Below are positions 54,523 through 63,307 of a stretch of DNA of 64,000 nt, piece by piece. The notes beneath the pieces were generated by a model that was not told the DNA's origin, did not search any database, and saw only the letters and a list, made by a program, of their open reading frames with translations. Location: contig NZ_CP019300.1 of the NCBI RefSeq assembly GCF_001953955.1, positions 1,736,001 through 1,800,000 on the forward strand, in the 5' to 3' direction. The stretch's first letter is position 1. The number at the start of each line of letters is the position of its first letter. The stretch comes from Prevotella intermedia ATCC 25611 = DSM 20706. GTDB taxonomy: Bacteria > Bacteroidota > Bacteroidia > Bacteroidales > Bacteroidaceae. The translations under genes and the position numbers were made by a program.

Positions 54523-54854
54523 AAGATGTATATCATAACTCATTTTAATGGCATAATCAGTCATTAAGAATTAAGGGAAATAGGGGGAAACGCAAGGAAT
54601 GTAACTATTTGGAATATCATCATTTAGCATTTTCTTACTATTTTGAGGCTAAGCAAGAACGAGCATTAAACGGCAGGAGTTCCGTTACCAAATCGTAACC
54701 CATCAGGGAAAAAGCAAAAAGGGGTTACGAATTGAAGGTAAACAACTGTGTCATAGGTTTTTATTCTTCATCTTTCATTTTTCTGCATCGCTCAGGAATA
54801 CTTGTTCATCTGTACCTTTGCAAGCAAAGGAAATTTAGAAAAAACGACAGAAAA
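54523..54854 (+). other. Left flank of the integrated element
   Basis: No gene. An inverted repeat TCGTAACCC (54693-54701) and GGGTTACGA (54722-54730) is separated by 20 A/G-rich bases, 125 bases before the first integrase. Such sites near integrase genes can be recombinase arm or core sites. TACCTTTG at 54815-54822 may be the promoter of the integrase. Confidence 0.5.
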
Positions 54855-56075
54855 ATGAAAGAAAACAAACTCAAAGTATCGTTCTTCGTTCAGGCGAAAC
54901 GAACCGACAAGAGAGGACTTGTGCCTGTCATCGGGCGAATCTCCGTTGGCAGAACCCATTCGGGCTTCTCCACCAAGTGTAAGACTCCGATTGCTCTTTG
55001 GGACAGCCGCAAGCAACGGCTCATCGGTAAGAGCAGCATGGCTGTGTCCGTCAATCAGAAACTCGGTGAATGCACCGCACTCATCCACGCACGCTTTCAT
55101 GAACTCTGTGAAAGAGAAGATTCTTTTACCGCCACAGACGTGAGGGATGCCTATCAGGGGCAAATCCACCGTCAGGCCTTGCTCTTGGAGAGTTTTGGGG
55201 AGTATCTCACACAGACAAAGGAACGTGTCGGTATCGACCGAGCCTTAAAGACGTTCAAACTCCGTACCTACCAACTCTCCCTGCTTCGTGAGTATGTGCA
55301 GAAGAAGCACAGGGTAAGCGACGTTCCCCTTTCACAGTTGGACAAAGCCTTTATCGAGGGCTTCGAGTATTATCTCACTATTGACCGCAAACTGAAACGC
55401 AGCAGCATATCGAGTACCTTGTCTACTTTGCAGACCATCGTCCGCATGGCGGTGAAGAAAGGTGTGCTGGACTTCTATCCGTTCTTGGGCTACAGTTACG
55501 AGCGACCAAAAGGCGAACCAAGAAGCATTACGTAGGAAGAACTTGAGCGCATCATCGAGTTGAAGATTGAATGGGAGAACTATCGTATTGTCCGTGATTT
55601 GTTCGTCTTCTCCTGCTTTTCAGGGCTTGCCATCTCCGATGTCCGCAATCTGAGAGAGGAAAACATTGTCTTGGAAGAAGGCGAACTCTGCATCAAGGGC
55701 AGACGAATGAAGACCAAGACCCCGTATCGTGTACAAGTACTTCCCCCTGCTTGGGCGATAATGGAGCGGTACAGGGGAAAGCGTGCAGGCTTTGTCTTTG
55801 ACGTGCCGACCACCGACATTATCCTCAATGGCATGCACCACATACAGCGAAATATCGGTATGGAAACTCCGCTGACCTTTCACATGGCAAGACACACCTT
55901 TGCATCGCTTATCACGCTTTCGGCAGGTGTACCTATTGAAACGGTGAGCCGTATGCTCGGACACACCAACCTGAGAACAACACAGGTATATGCAGCTGTT
56001 TCCTCCGAAAGAATACATAGGGATATGCAGATAGTGCAGCAGCGAATACAAGATACATTCACCCTAAAACTTTGA
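54855..56075 (+). pseudogene. Tyrosine recombinase 1, interrupted by in-frame TAG
   Basis: A Bacteroides-type integrase of 406 codons with a TAG at codon 227 (55533-55535). Both halves are in the same frame and well conserved, with no other damage. The N-terminal part begins with an arm-binding domain (KLKVSFFVQAKRTDKRGLVP) and a SAM-like core-binding domain (about 110-215). The second half carries the catalytic core: SGLAISDVRNL (the first Arg is missing, as in IntDOT-type enzymes), FHMARHTFAS with His and Arg, and GHTNLRTTQVYA with the Tyr. It is either dead or made by readthrough. It lies 4 bases before integrase 2. Confidence 0.85.
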
Positions 56076-56079
56076 CATC

Positions 56080-57348
56080 ATGGCACGAAGTACATTCAAG
56101 ACACTCTTTTATATTAATCGCTCCAAAGAGAAAAAGAACGGCAAATGCCCGATTATGGGGCGCATCACCATAGACGGAGAACAGGTACAATACAGCACGG
56201 GAAAGGAAATCGCTCCCGAACTTTGGGACAGTCGTAAGGGACGGTGCAAAGGTATAGGCGAAGAAACAAAGGAAATCAACCGCTACTTGCAAACCAAAGA
56301 GGAACAAGCCAAAGGCAAATACCAAGAATTGGTTTGGCAACGTGGCTATATCACCGCCGAGTTACTGAAGCGTGAACTCATGGAAGAAGACAAGCCCAAA
56401 GGTTTTCTTTTGGAGGAAGCCCAACTATTTATTGAGGAAAAGCGTCCTTGTGTGGGAATAACGGTAGCCAAACCGACCTTTGCCAACTACATCTATGCCA
56501 CACAACTCATTGAGGCTTATTTGCGTGAACGCTTGGGGCTGGAGGATATTCGCTACTCATCGCTTGACTATGGTTTTATCGAAGGGATGGACTTCTACCT
56601 TAAATCAGAGCGCAACCTTTCTCTTGCCACTATTCAGGTAGCGGTCATCTTCCTTAGAAAACTCATCGGCATAGGTCAGCAGAAGAAGTATATCCGCATC
56701 GATCCGTTTGCAGACTACAAAGCAGAACTTCCACACCGCACAAGGCGTTATCTCACTACAGAGGAGCTGCAACGAGTATTACAAACGCCCATCATTGACA
56801 GGCAATTTGAGCGAGCAAGGCAACTATTCCTTTTCTGTGCCTTCACCGGTTTGGCTCGTGTGGACATGCAACGGCTCAAACCGAAGCATATCATCTATAA
56901 TGCTGACGGCACAGAGGAAATCCGCATCAAAAGGCAGAAAACAGACGTGGAAGCCATCATTCCACTCCTGCCCATTGCCAAGCAAATCCTTTCGCTTTAT
57001 ATCAAGGATAAGAAAGCGGACGACTTGATATTCCCCAATCTCACAATAAGGAAAGCATCCTTTGCATGTGTGAACATCGGGCAGATATGCCAGATAGATA
57101 AGGGCTTGACCTTTCACATGGCTCGCCACACATTCTCAACCACGATATGCCTATCCAACGGCATATCAATGGAAACGCTCAGCAAAATGCTCGGACACAG
57201 CAATATCGGCACGACACAAATCTACGGAAAGATAACCGACCACAAGATACAGGAGGATATGACTGCACTCACTGACAGGGAGCATTCTGTATTTGAGGGT
57301 TATTGTGAGTCGATAGCACGGCAGAACGTTCCATTGCAACAAGCATAA
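56080..57348 (+). CDS. Tyrosine recombinase 2
   Basis: A 422-residue integrase of the same family as its neighbour, beginning MARSTFKTLFYINRSKEKKN. The catalytic core shows FTGLARVDMQRLKP, the conserved Lys beta-hairpin near EEIRIKRQKTD, FHMARHTFSTTI, and GHSNIGTTQIYGKI with the Tyr. It is intact. Paired integrases of this kind are typical of Bacteroides mobilizable transposons, where both may be needed for integration. Confidence 0.92.
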   Translation: MARSTFKTLFYINRSKEKKNGKCPIMGRITIDGEQVQYSTGKEIAPELWDSRKGRCKGIGEETKEINRYLQTKEEQAKGKYQELVWQRGYITAELLKRELMEEDKPKGFLLEEAQLFIEEKRPCVGITVAKPTFANYIYATQLIEAYLRERLGLEDIRYSSLDYGFIEGMDFYLKSERNLSLATIQVAVIFLRKLIGIGQQKKYIRIDPFADYKAELPHRTRRYLTTEELQRVLQTPIIDRQFERARQLFLFCAFTGLARVDMQRLKPKHIIYNADGTEEIRIKRQKTDVEAIIPLLPIAKQILSLYIKDKKADDLIFPNLTIRKASFACVNIGQICQIDKGLTFHMARHTFSTTICLSNGISMETLSKMLGHSNIGTTQIYGKITDHKIQEDMTALTDREHSVFEGYCESIARQNVPLQQA

Positions 57349-57400
57349 AAAGGAAGTAATTACCAAACATTTATTATTCACGATTGAAAACCAAACGATT

Positions 57401-57886
57401 ATGAAAGAGAACAACAAACAGGAACTTTCCTACTTTCGGTTGAAATTAAGAAGTTATATGAGTGAGCATCACCCCGAAAGATTGCACGACACGGAGTTTA
57501 TCACCGCTCGGGCTGATATGGCTCTTACCACCTACTGCGATGCTGTAGTGCAGGGATTCACGCACCCCGAAGCGGAGAGCATAGCAAGTGAGGTATTGTG
57601 TCAAGGTTTGCACTTTTCCAAGTACGACACGCTTGTTTCTGTCTTGGAGAACGAGTTTGAGAGGGAACTGCCTGCACCACTCCCTGAGAAGCTTGCACCC
57701 ATATTGTTGTCGAACAAGGCTGTTCAAGCCACATTCGACAAGTTCGGTTTGACGGACACATTTGCCGCAAGCGGACAATACGACCGTCTTTACACCGAAC
57801 TCACAGGCACGATAGTGCTGCTCATTGAGAGCAATAATCTGCCAACGGTCAGACTGACGGAGGAAGCAAGTCCGAAGGCGTTGTAA
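57401..57886 (+). CDS. DUF1896 family protein
   Basis: A 161-residue cytoplasmic protein of a family found almost only in Bacteroidetes conjugative and mobilizable elements. It has FRLKLRSYMSEHHPERLHDT at the N-terminus and the AESIASEVLCQGLHFSKYDT segment. Function unknown. It follows the integrases and is ended by a strong terminator. Confidence 0.85.
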   Translation: MKENNKQELSYFRLKLRSYMSEHHPERLHDTEFITARADMALTTYCDAVVQGFTHPEAESIASEVLCQGLHFSKYDTLVSVLENEFERELPAPLPEKLAPILLSNKAVQATFDKFGLTDTFAASGQYDRLYTELTGTIVLLIESNNLPTVRLTEEASPKAL

Positions 57887-57969
57887 GCAAAGGCACACTC
57901 AAAGCCCCTGAAGCCGTTTCTTATCGTGCAAAGGTACAACGGTAGCCTATCTGCCCTGACAAGGTCGAG

Positions 57970-58016
57970 TCCTGCGGATGGAGAGAAGAATCTCCACCGC
58001 AGGATTTTTCTTTTTT
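57970..58016 (+). terminator. Terminator after DUF1896
   Basis: TCCTGCGG (57970-57977) pairs with CCGCAGGA (57997-58004), the inner TGGAGA/TCTCCA extends the stem, and TTTTTCTTTTTT follows. It lies 84 bases past the stop codon. Confidence 0.85.
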
Positions 58017-58189
58017 ATGGCTGTATCGCTATTCCCAATATCCGTGCGGTCGTATTCATCTCTCCCAACCTTGCAGGGCTGGGCTGCCGTAGAGAGTATA
58101 GGCACGACAAGAATACGGCATACTCAGGCTCTTTGGACGCAAGGCGTAACAACCAACAACAGATAGGACTGACGATAATACGGACAATC

Positions 58190-58325
58190 TGTTGTTTGTA
58201 CAATTTGTTGTCATGACTATCTGTTGTCAAAACTATATATCGTCAAAATAATCTATCGATAAAACTATATATCGACACTTCGATATCTCGATTTGTCGAA
58301 CTATCGAATTATCGATAAAACAACA
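58190..58325. repeat. Clustered short repeats, iteron-like
   Basis: AAAACTATATATCG occurs at about 58229 and 58261, TATCGATAAAAC at 58253 and 58309, and TGTTGT three or more times. Several units are palindromic around TATCGATA. It lies 220 bases before the excisionase-like genes in a gene-free stretch of 58017-58548. It may be a recombinase or replication-initiator binding zone. Confidence 0.55.
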
Positions 58326-58460
58326 AAATAATAAAAGGAACGAACCGGCACCTCATCTCATTACCGCAATAACACAGACGGATCTCCTTTGGTCTTTTCT
58401 CTTGTTTTCTCTCTATTTCCCTGCTTATCCTCATTTCTTGCAGCGGTGCTTCCGAGGGTT

Positions 58461-58468
58461 TACTTTTG
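58461..58468 (+). promoter_or_regulatory. -7 box of the excisionase-like pair
   Basis: TACTTTTG, 81 bases before the first HTH gene. Confidence 0.55.
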
Positions 58469-58548
58469 CACCCGAGAAGTACGGCAATGGGCTGCATAAC
58501 AGTTTGTTTGCCGAGCAACAACAAAGTAATCAAAACAAAATTAAGGCA

Positions 58549-58818
58549 ATGAAACTCATTATCATCGACCGCAAAGTGTGGGAGCGACACCACTCCGAAT
58601 TTGCAGACTTTATCCACAGTATCGAACAACTCATCGGCAATCCGCCCGAAACGGACGAATGGCTCGACAACGAAGCTGTATGTCGCAGACTCGGTATCAG
58701 CAAGCGTACCCTGCAATCATACAGAGATACGGGGAAAATCCCTTTCTCAATGATTGGACACAAGTGCTATTACAAGGAGAGTGACATCATGGAGATACTG
58801 AACTCAAAAAATGAATAA
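58549..58818 (+). CDS. Excisionase-like HTH protein 1
   Basis: An 89-residue protein with a MerR/Xis-type winged helix in the second half: DEWLDNEAVCRRLGISKRTL, then QSYRDTGKIPFSMIGHKCYY and KESDIMEIL. Proteins like this direct excision of Bacteroides integrative elements. Start is the ATG at 58549. It lies three bases before the second HTH gene. Confidence 0.85.
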   Translation: MKLIIIDRKVWERHHSEFADFIHSIEQLIGNPPETDEWLDNEAVCRRLGISKRTLQSYRDTGKIPFSMIGHKCYYKESDIMEILNSKNE

Positions 58819-58821
58819 ACT

Positions 58822-59133
58822 ATGGCAGAGAACGAAATCATTACACAGCAAGCCCCTCAGATGCAGATGTTTGCACAACTGATGGAGGGCATCTTAAAGA
58901 AACTGGAGCGTTATTGCGCTACCGCCCGTCCGATGCTGGGCGGTGAAGTTTACCTTTCGGGTGAGGAGGTTTGCAGCCAATTACGGCTCAGCACACGCAC
59001 GCTCCAAGAGTACAGAAACTTAGGAACGCTTCCTTTCTACAAAATCGGAGGGAAGATACTATACAAGCAGAGCGACATACAGACAATGCTTGAAAGGCAT
59101 TATAATCCAATACCGCAAACAGGTAAGTTATGA
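58822..59133 (+). CDS. Excisionase-like HTH protein 2
   Basis: A 103-residue protein with the same fold: YLSGEEVCSQLRLSTRTLQE followed by YRNLGTLPFYKIGGKILYKQ and SDIQTMLERH. It is clearly paralogous to the gene before it. Pairs of such genes are common in the excision modules of Bacteroides elements. Confidence 0.85.
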   Translation: MAENEIITQQAPQMQMFAQLMEGILKKLERYCATARPMLGGEVYLSGEEVCSQLRLSTRTLQEYRNLGTLPFYKIGGKILYKQSDIQTMLERHYNPIPQTGKL

Positions 59134-59425
59134 GTTAAGTTAAGACATCAGTCGCGACTTAAGTCAAATGGTCAGTTGTGACTTTGGTCAAGAAATTAGT
59201 TTCGACCTAAGTTAAAATTAACTTTAGTCAAAAATATGTCAGCTCATAAAGTCAGTAAGTCAAGAAATTAGTCTAAACTTATCTCTTGACTTACTTCTTG
59301 AACTTTGAACTCTCGTCTATTAAAAGCACCCCAGAAAGGTTACTTTATGGAACATAACAAACTATCTCTTTCTCTATACTGGCAAGGTGTGTCTTTGTAC
59401 CACAAATTGACATTTGTACCACAAA
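59120..59425. repeat. Repeat cluster ahead of mobC
   Basis: GTCAAGAAATTAGT occurs at 59187-59200 and 59259-59272 among many GACTTAAGTCA-like words, and TTTGTACCACAAA, itself nearly palindromic, occurs at 59394-59406 and 59413-59425. The stretch 59134-59497 has no gene. Its place before the mobilization gene makes an oriT or operator region plausible. Confidence 0.55.
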
Positions 59426-59497
59426 GCCCCTTGCCCCAAAAGGGGGATTAAATCACTCCAAAGTCGTGATTAGATAGCAAACAAAACAACTAAGATT

Positions 59498-59926
59498 ATG
59501 CCCAAATTAGAAATAGCCAATAACAACCGTTACGGACACCGAAATACCGTAGAAGTGCCACGCTGGGACAGATGGGACACCCGTATGCCAGATGTGAAAG
59601 ACCAACTGCGAGCCATCGACCTGTACAACAAGTCGGGGGCAGCGAGCAAGTCCGATTTTGTTCGTGCCCGAATACTCGGGGAAAGTTTCAAAGTAATCAC
59701 AGTAGACAAGTCCGCCGTGGAGTACCACCGCAAGCTCTCCGAACTCACAGCCCAAGTACATAGGGTTGGGACAAACTATAATCAAGTAGTACGTCTGATG
59801 CACCTTTATACGGCTGAGAAAAGCGTAAAGGCATTGTTACATGAACTTATCCTACTGACAAAAGAACTCACCATCTTACAAGAGCAGACGGTGAGTTTGA
59901 CAATTGACTATCGCAAAAAAATGTAG
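59498..59926 (+). CDS. mobC: MobC-like mobilization protein
   Basis: A 142-residue protein with a basic N-terminus and a ribbon-helix-helix-like segment (GAASKSDFVRARILGE). The MobC-type motif SELTAQVHRVGTNYNQVVRL follows, then a helical tail. MobC helps the relaxase open DNA at oriT. In intact elements the relaxase gene follows directly; here the sequence changes eight bases after the stop into the convergent recombinase gene. The end (YRKKM) may therefore be altered by the junction. Confidence 0.75.
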   Translation: MPKLEIANNNRYGHRNTVEVPRWDRWDTRMPDVKDQLRAIDLYNKSGAASKSDFVRARILGESFKVITVDKSAVEYHRKLSELTAQVHRVGTNYNQVVRLMHLYTAEKSVKALLHELILLTKELTILQEQTVSLTIDYRKKM

Positions 59927-59933
59927 AATAGCA

Positions 59934-60860
59934 TTACTTCCTGAGGTATTTAAGCATCTGCGTAATACAACGCTTCTTCTGTTCCATATTGGGATGGACA
60001 TAGAGGTTGAGAGTTGTAGTGATGTTCGCATGCCCGAGCAACACACTAACCGTCTTATAGTCACAGTTACTTTCAATGCAGCGTGTGGCGAAACTGTGGC
60101 GCAGCCCGTGATACTTCAGCCGGGGAATGTCCAAAAGCTTCATTAACCGATGATAATAGTTTCGATAGGTTCGTGGCTCAGTAGGCTTTTCTTCGTTGGT
60201 CAGCACATAGAAATTAACATTTACTACTTTTTTCAGTGGTTTCACCATAGCCAAGAGTTCTTTGGTCATTGGTATCTCACGACAAGAGTTCTTGGTCTTT
60301 GGGCTGTTGATGACTAATTCTGTGTGCCTGCGCTCACCTTCTACGATGTAGATACGCTCAATGGTACGGTTTACGGTGATTATACCGCTGTCCGTATTGA
60401 TGTCCGACCATTTCAAGCCGCATATTTCACCAATCCGCAAGCCTGTGGTTAGACTAATGTAGATGCCAAGGTTGCGAAATGTAAAGTTCTGCCTGATGAA
60501 ATCGAGAATCTTTTTATGGTGTGCTATTGTCAGCACCTCCATTTCTTTATTGATTCCTGTAGTTGGATACTTGATGTCCCATTCGCAATAGTTCATCCAA
60601 CCGTTCTTTACTCCGAATTTCATCACCATTTTCAAGACAATGAGAATATCCTTCACCGTTTTAATGCTGAGACCAGCATTAAGTTTTTGTAGCACAAATT
60701 CTTGTACAAGTTTTTCACTAAGACTATCACAATCACCAAACGATGAAAGTATGTGATTTTCCAAAACTAACACATAAGCAGCGTATGTGGACTGCTTAAC
60801 GTAGCGTTGCTTTTCACTTTTCCAAGCCAACGCAATTTCTCTAATTGTTTTTGCTTTCAT
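59934..60860 (-). CDS. Tyrosine recombinase of the hsdS inversion system
   Basis: A 308-residue recombinase with the full catalytic set: Arg in TTGLRIGEICGLKWSD, Lys in INSPKTKNSCREIP, His/Arg in YHGLRHSFATRC, His in LLGHANITTTLNLY and Tyr in LYVHP. The N-terminal SAM-like domain is about residues 1-100. It is unlike the two element integrases. Its position facing away from inverted hsdS cassettes is typical of recombinases that shuffle type I specificity genes in Bacteroidales. It is convergent with mobC, 7 bases apart. Confidence 0.9.
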   Translation of the reverse strand: MKAKTIREIALAWKSEKQRYVKQSTYAAYVLVLENHILSSFGDCDSLSEKLVQEFVLQKLNAGLSIKTVKDILIVLKMVMKFGVKNGWMNYCEWDIKYPTTGINKEMEVLTIAHHKKILDFIRQNFTFRNLGIYISLTTGLRIGEICGLKWSDINTDSGIITVNRTIERIYIVEGERRHTELVINSPKTKNSCREIPMTKELLAMVKPLKKVVNVNFYVLTNEEKPTEPRTYRNYYHRLMKLLDIPRLKYHGLRHSFATRCIESNCDYKTVSVLLGHANITTTLNLYVHPNMEQKKRCITQMLKYLRK

Positions 60861-60912
60861 ATTTAATCCTTAATATAGAAAAGTACATAATAATTAGAGA
60901 AACGTATTAACT

Positions 60913-60955
60913 AATGTCCCAAATCTAAGATTTCCGGAGTTTGAGGGGAGTGGGA
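60913..60955 (+). repeat. hsdS head inverted repeat, left copy
   Basis: Begins AATGTCCCAAATCT and matches 63230-63272 on the - strand over about 43 bases with few differences. It encodes the conserved LNVPNLRFP head of HsdS and is a probable recombination site. Confidence 0.75.
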
Positions 60956-61480
60956 GAACTGTAAGGTTTCGGAGTTATTGGACTTCTATTCAACAAACTC
61001 ACTTAGTTGGGATAAATTAGAATATGGCACGAATGCTATTCTAAATCTACATTATGGTTTGATACATGTAGGATTGCCAACAATGGTTGACCTTGATAAT
61101 GACAAATTGCCTAATATTGTGAGTGGCAACACTCCAAAAACTATGAGCTTTGTCAAGAAGGGATATTGCTTTTGCTGATGCTTCGGAAGATACGAACGAA
61201 GTTGCTAAAGCTGTTGAGTTCTATAATCTTAGCGGTAAGAATGTGATTTGTGGATTGCATACTATTCATGGAAGAGACAACCAGCATAAAACCATTGTCG
61301 GATATAAAGGGTATGCCTTTTCTTCTAAGGCATTTCATCAACAGATTAGAAGAATTGCACAGGGCACAAAGATATATTCAATTAACAGCAAGAACTTTTC
61401 TGAATGTTATATTGGTATTCCTTCAAAAGGAGAACAGAAGAAAATTGCCACGTTGCTTCGGTTAATAGACGAGCGTATTT

Positions 61481-61502
61481 CTACCCAAAACAAAATCATT
61501 GA
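61481..61502 (+). repeat. hsdS middle inverted repeat, left copy
   Basis: A 22-base sequence starting CTACCCAAAACAAAATC that is found perfectly inverted at 62720-62741. It encodes STQNKII between the two recognition domains. Confidence 0.8.
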
Positions 61503-62086
61503 GGACTTGAAAAACTAAGGTCTACAATTAGTAAGCAGGTATTTGTGCAAATACCTAATGAGTGGAATAGATTAGACACTTTGTTCTCAAAAGGTAAGGC
61601 TGGAGGCACTCCAACTTCTACAAATAAAGATTACTATAATGGAGATATACCATTCTTGAGTATTAACGATATAACAAAGCAAGGTAAATATATTAAATAC
61701 ACAGAAAATCATTTGAGTCAAAGCGGATTAGAAAACTCTTCGGCATGGATAATTCCAAAGTATAGTTTAATAATGTCAATGTATGCATCGGTTGGCTTGG
61801 TAACTATAAATGAAATACCTATTGCTACAAGTCAAGCAATGTTTGCGATGCAGCTCAAAGACACAAATTTATTGGATTATCTGTATTACTACTTGTCACA
61901 TTTTAAGTATCGCCACCTTTACAAGTATCTAGAAACAGGGACACAGAGCAATATCAACGCTGATACTGTTCGCAGAATAATGATTCCAAATTATGGACAT
62001 TCTCGCAATATAGAAATTGCGTCAACATTGAGAAGCATTGATGCAAAATCGACAATGAGTTATCAATATTAGAATTACTCAACAGC

Positions 62087-62150
62087 CAAAAGCAATATTT
62101 GCTCCGTCAGATGTTCATATGAACATCTGACGGAGCAAATATTGCTTTTG
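62087..62150. repeat. Perfect 64-base palindrome at the hsdS tails
   Basis: Arms of 32 bases, 62087-62118 and 62119-62150, with the centre at GTTCATATGAAC and no spacer. It arises because the two convergent hsdS copies end in the same codons for QYLLRQMFI and their stop codons overlap. Confidence 0.9.
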
Positions 62151-62719
62151 TGAATTGTAAGTTTTATAAGTAAATTAGCATTCTCTAATTGAGATTTCAA
62201 TAAAGAGATAACATGACCTATTTCTTGTTGCTTATTAAGTGAGGGTATTTTGAATACTAACTGTTCAAAAGCTTCATAATTTAAATTTCTTCTAACAATA
62301 CTTGCCCTTGTTCAGATACCAGCATGTAGTTGTATAAGGCATGATGCGTCTTTAGTAAAGCAGCAACATATTTTTTGTCAAAACCATCTGCTATCGAAAA
62401 GACCTTATAGGAGGGTGAAACAATTCCTATATCGAATTTGTCATTGAAATTGATATTTCCCATCCATAAATTTTGGGGCTAAGTACTATATCATGGAGAT
62501 GAATAATCTTGTACCCTACATTATTATCACTTGCTATATCTTTAGAGAAATAGTCTCGTTGTGAAAATATTCCATTCACAGTAGAACTTAAAATCTCATA
62601 TTGATTATTTTCTTTGTTCTTTCCGAGCGTTCTATTAACATCTCTTCAATCCGAATAGACATACTATTATCAGCATAGAGTAGTCTATTACTTATTCCTT
62701 GATTAGGGATTGCAACTTG

Positions 62720-62741
62720 TCAATGATTTTGTTTTGGGTAG
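62720..62741 (-). repeat. hsdS middle inverted repeat, right copy
   Basis: Perfect inverted match to 61481-61502. Confidence 0.8.
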
Positions 62742-63229
62742 AGATGCGGTCGTCAAGGAGGGATAGTAACTTGGCAATTTTGTTTTCTTCCTGTATTGAT
62801 GTTGTAAAAACTGGGAAAGAGGAATATTCTTGCGAGTTGATACCTGGTTGTCCAGAACGTGCAGACATGATAGATACCCATCTCCAATATCTATGTGTAT
62901 GTAATTGGGAAAACACAAAATAAGGATTGTGCGTTGTTACATTTGCCCTAATCAGGAAACCAGCATAATACAATTTTCCATCGGATTTTCTATAAAGATA
63001 AGTTTTACCAGTGCTTGCTCCTGTTCTTGCCAATAGAATGTCTCGCTCCTTTACTAGATAGTTATCCGACAACGTTCCATCTGGTGAAACAATATCTTTG
63101 TCATCATAAGTTGATGATGATTCGTCAATATCTGTGATACGAATATATTTGTTTTCCCCATCATAGGATTTCGCAGCAGCGTTCATACCATAATCGAGCC
63201 CTGTTGCAATATTCCCAAATGTTGTTTTT

Positions 63230-63272
63230 TCCCACTCCCCTTGAAACTCGGGAATCTCAGATTTGGGACATT
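63230..63272 (-). repeat. hsdS head inverted repeat, right copy
   Basis: Inverted match to 60913-60955, just inside the hsdS start codon. Confidence 0.75.
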
Positions 63273-63307
63273 GAGGACTTTTTTATCTTTATTTTCTGCC
63301 ATAGTCA

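Larger units (their letters stand above)
60913..62122 (+). pseudogene. hsdS: Silent hsdS cassette pair (no start codon, frameshifted)
   Basis: Encodes two target recognition domains of a type I specificity subunit but lacks an initiating ATG. It begins inside the conserved head NVPNLRFPEFEG, runs through a first TRD (60950-61470), the conserved spacer ISTQNKIIEDLK, a second TRD (IPNEWNRLDTLFSKGKAGGT), and ends QKQYLLRQMFI. Four frameshifts break it: G-run near 60945, near 61161, A-run at 61510-61514 and A-run at 62045-62048. The lack of a start is expected of a storage cassette; the frameshifts are not. Confidence 0.8.
62115..63302 (-). pseudogene. hsdS: hsdS in the expression position (frameshifted as given)
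   Basis: The specificity subunit that would follow hsdM. It starts at the ATG at 63302 (MAENKDKKVLNVPNLRFP). TRD1 includes MNAAAKSYDGENKYIRITDI and SARSGQPGINSQEYSSFPVF; the spacer is ISTQNKIIDKLQ; TRD2 includes FSQRDYFSKDIASDN and FDIGIVSPSYKVFSIADGF; the tail is KQYLLRQMFI. As given, six one-base losses in short runs break the frame: near 63249, 62697, 62620, 62475, 62305 and 62146. Restoring one base at each gives a continuous HsdS of normal length. Confidence 0.8.

Noticed and set aside
54732..54854. N-terminal extension of integrase 1
   Set aside because: It crosses a probable promoter (TACCTTTG near 54815) and does not look like protein; family members start at MKENKLKV.
58402..58548. 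N-terminal extension of the first excisionase-like gene
   Set aside because: The promoter TACTTTTG at 58461 lies inside it, and the HTH family starts at 58549.
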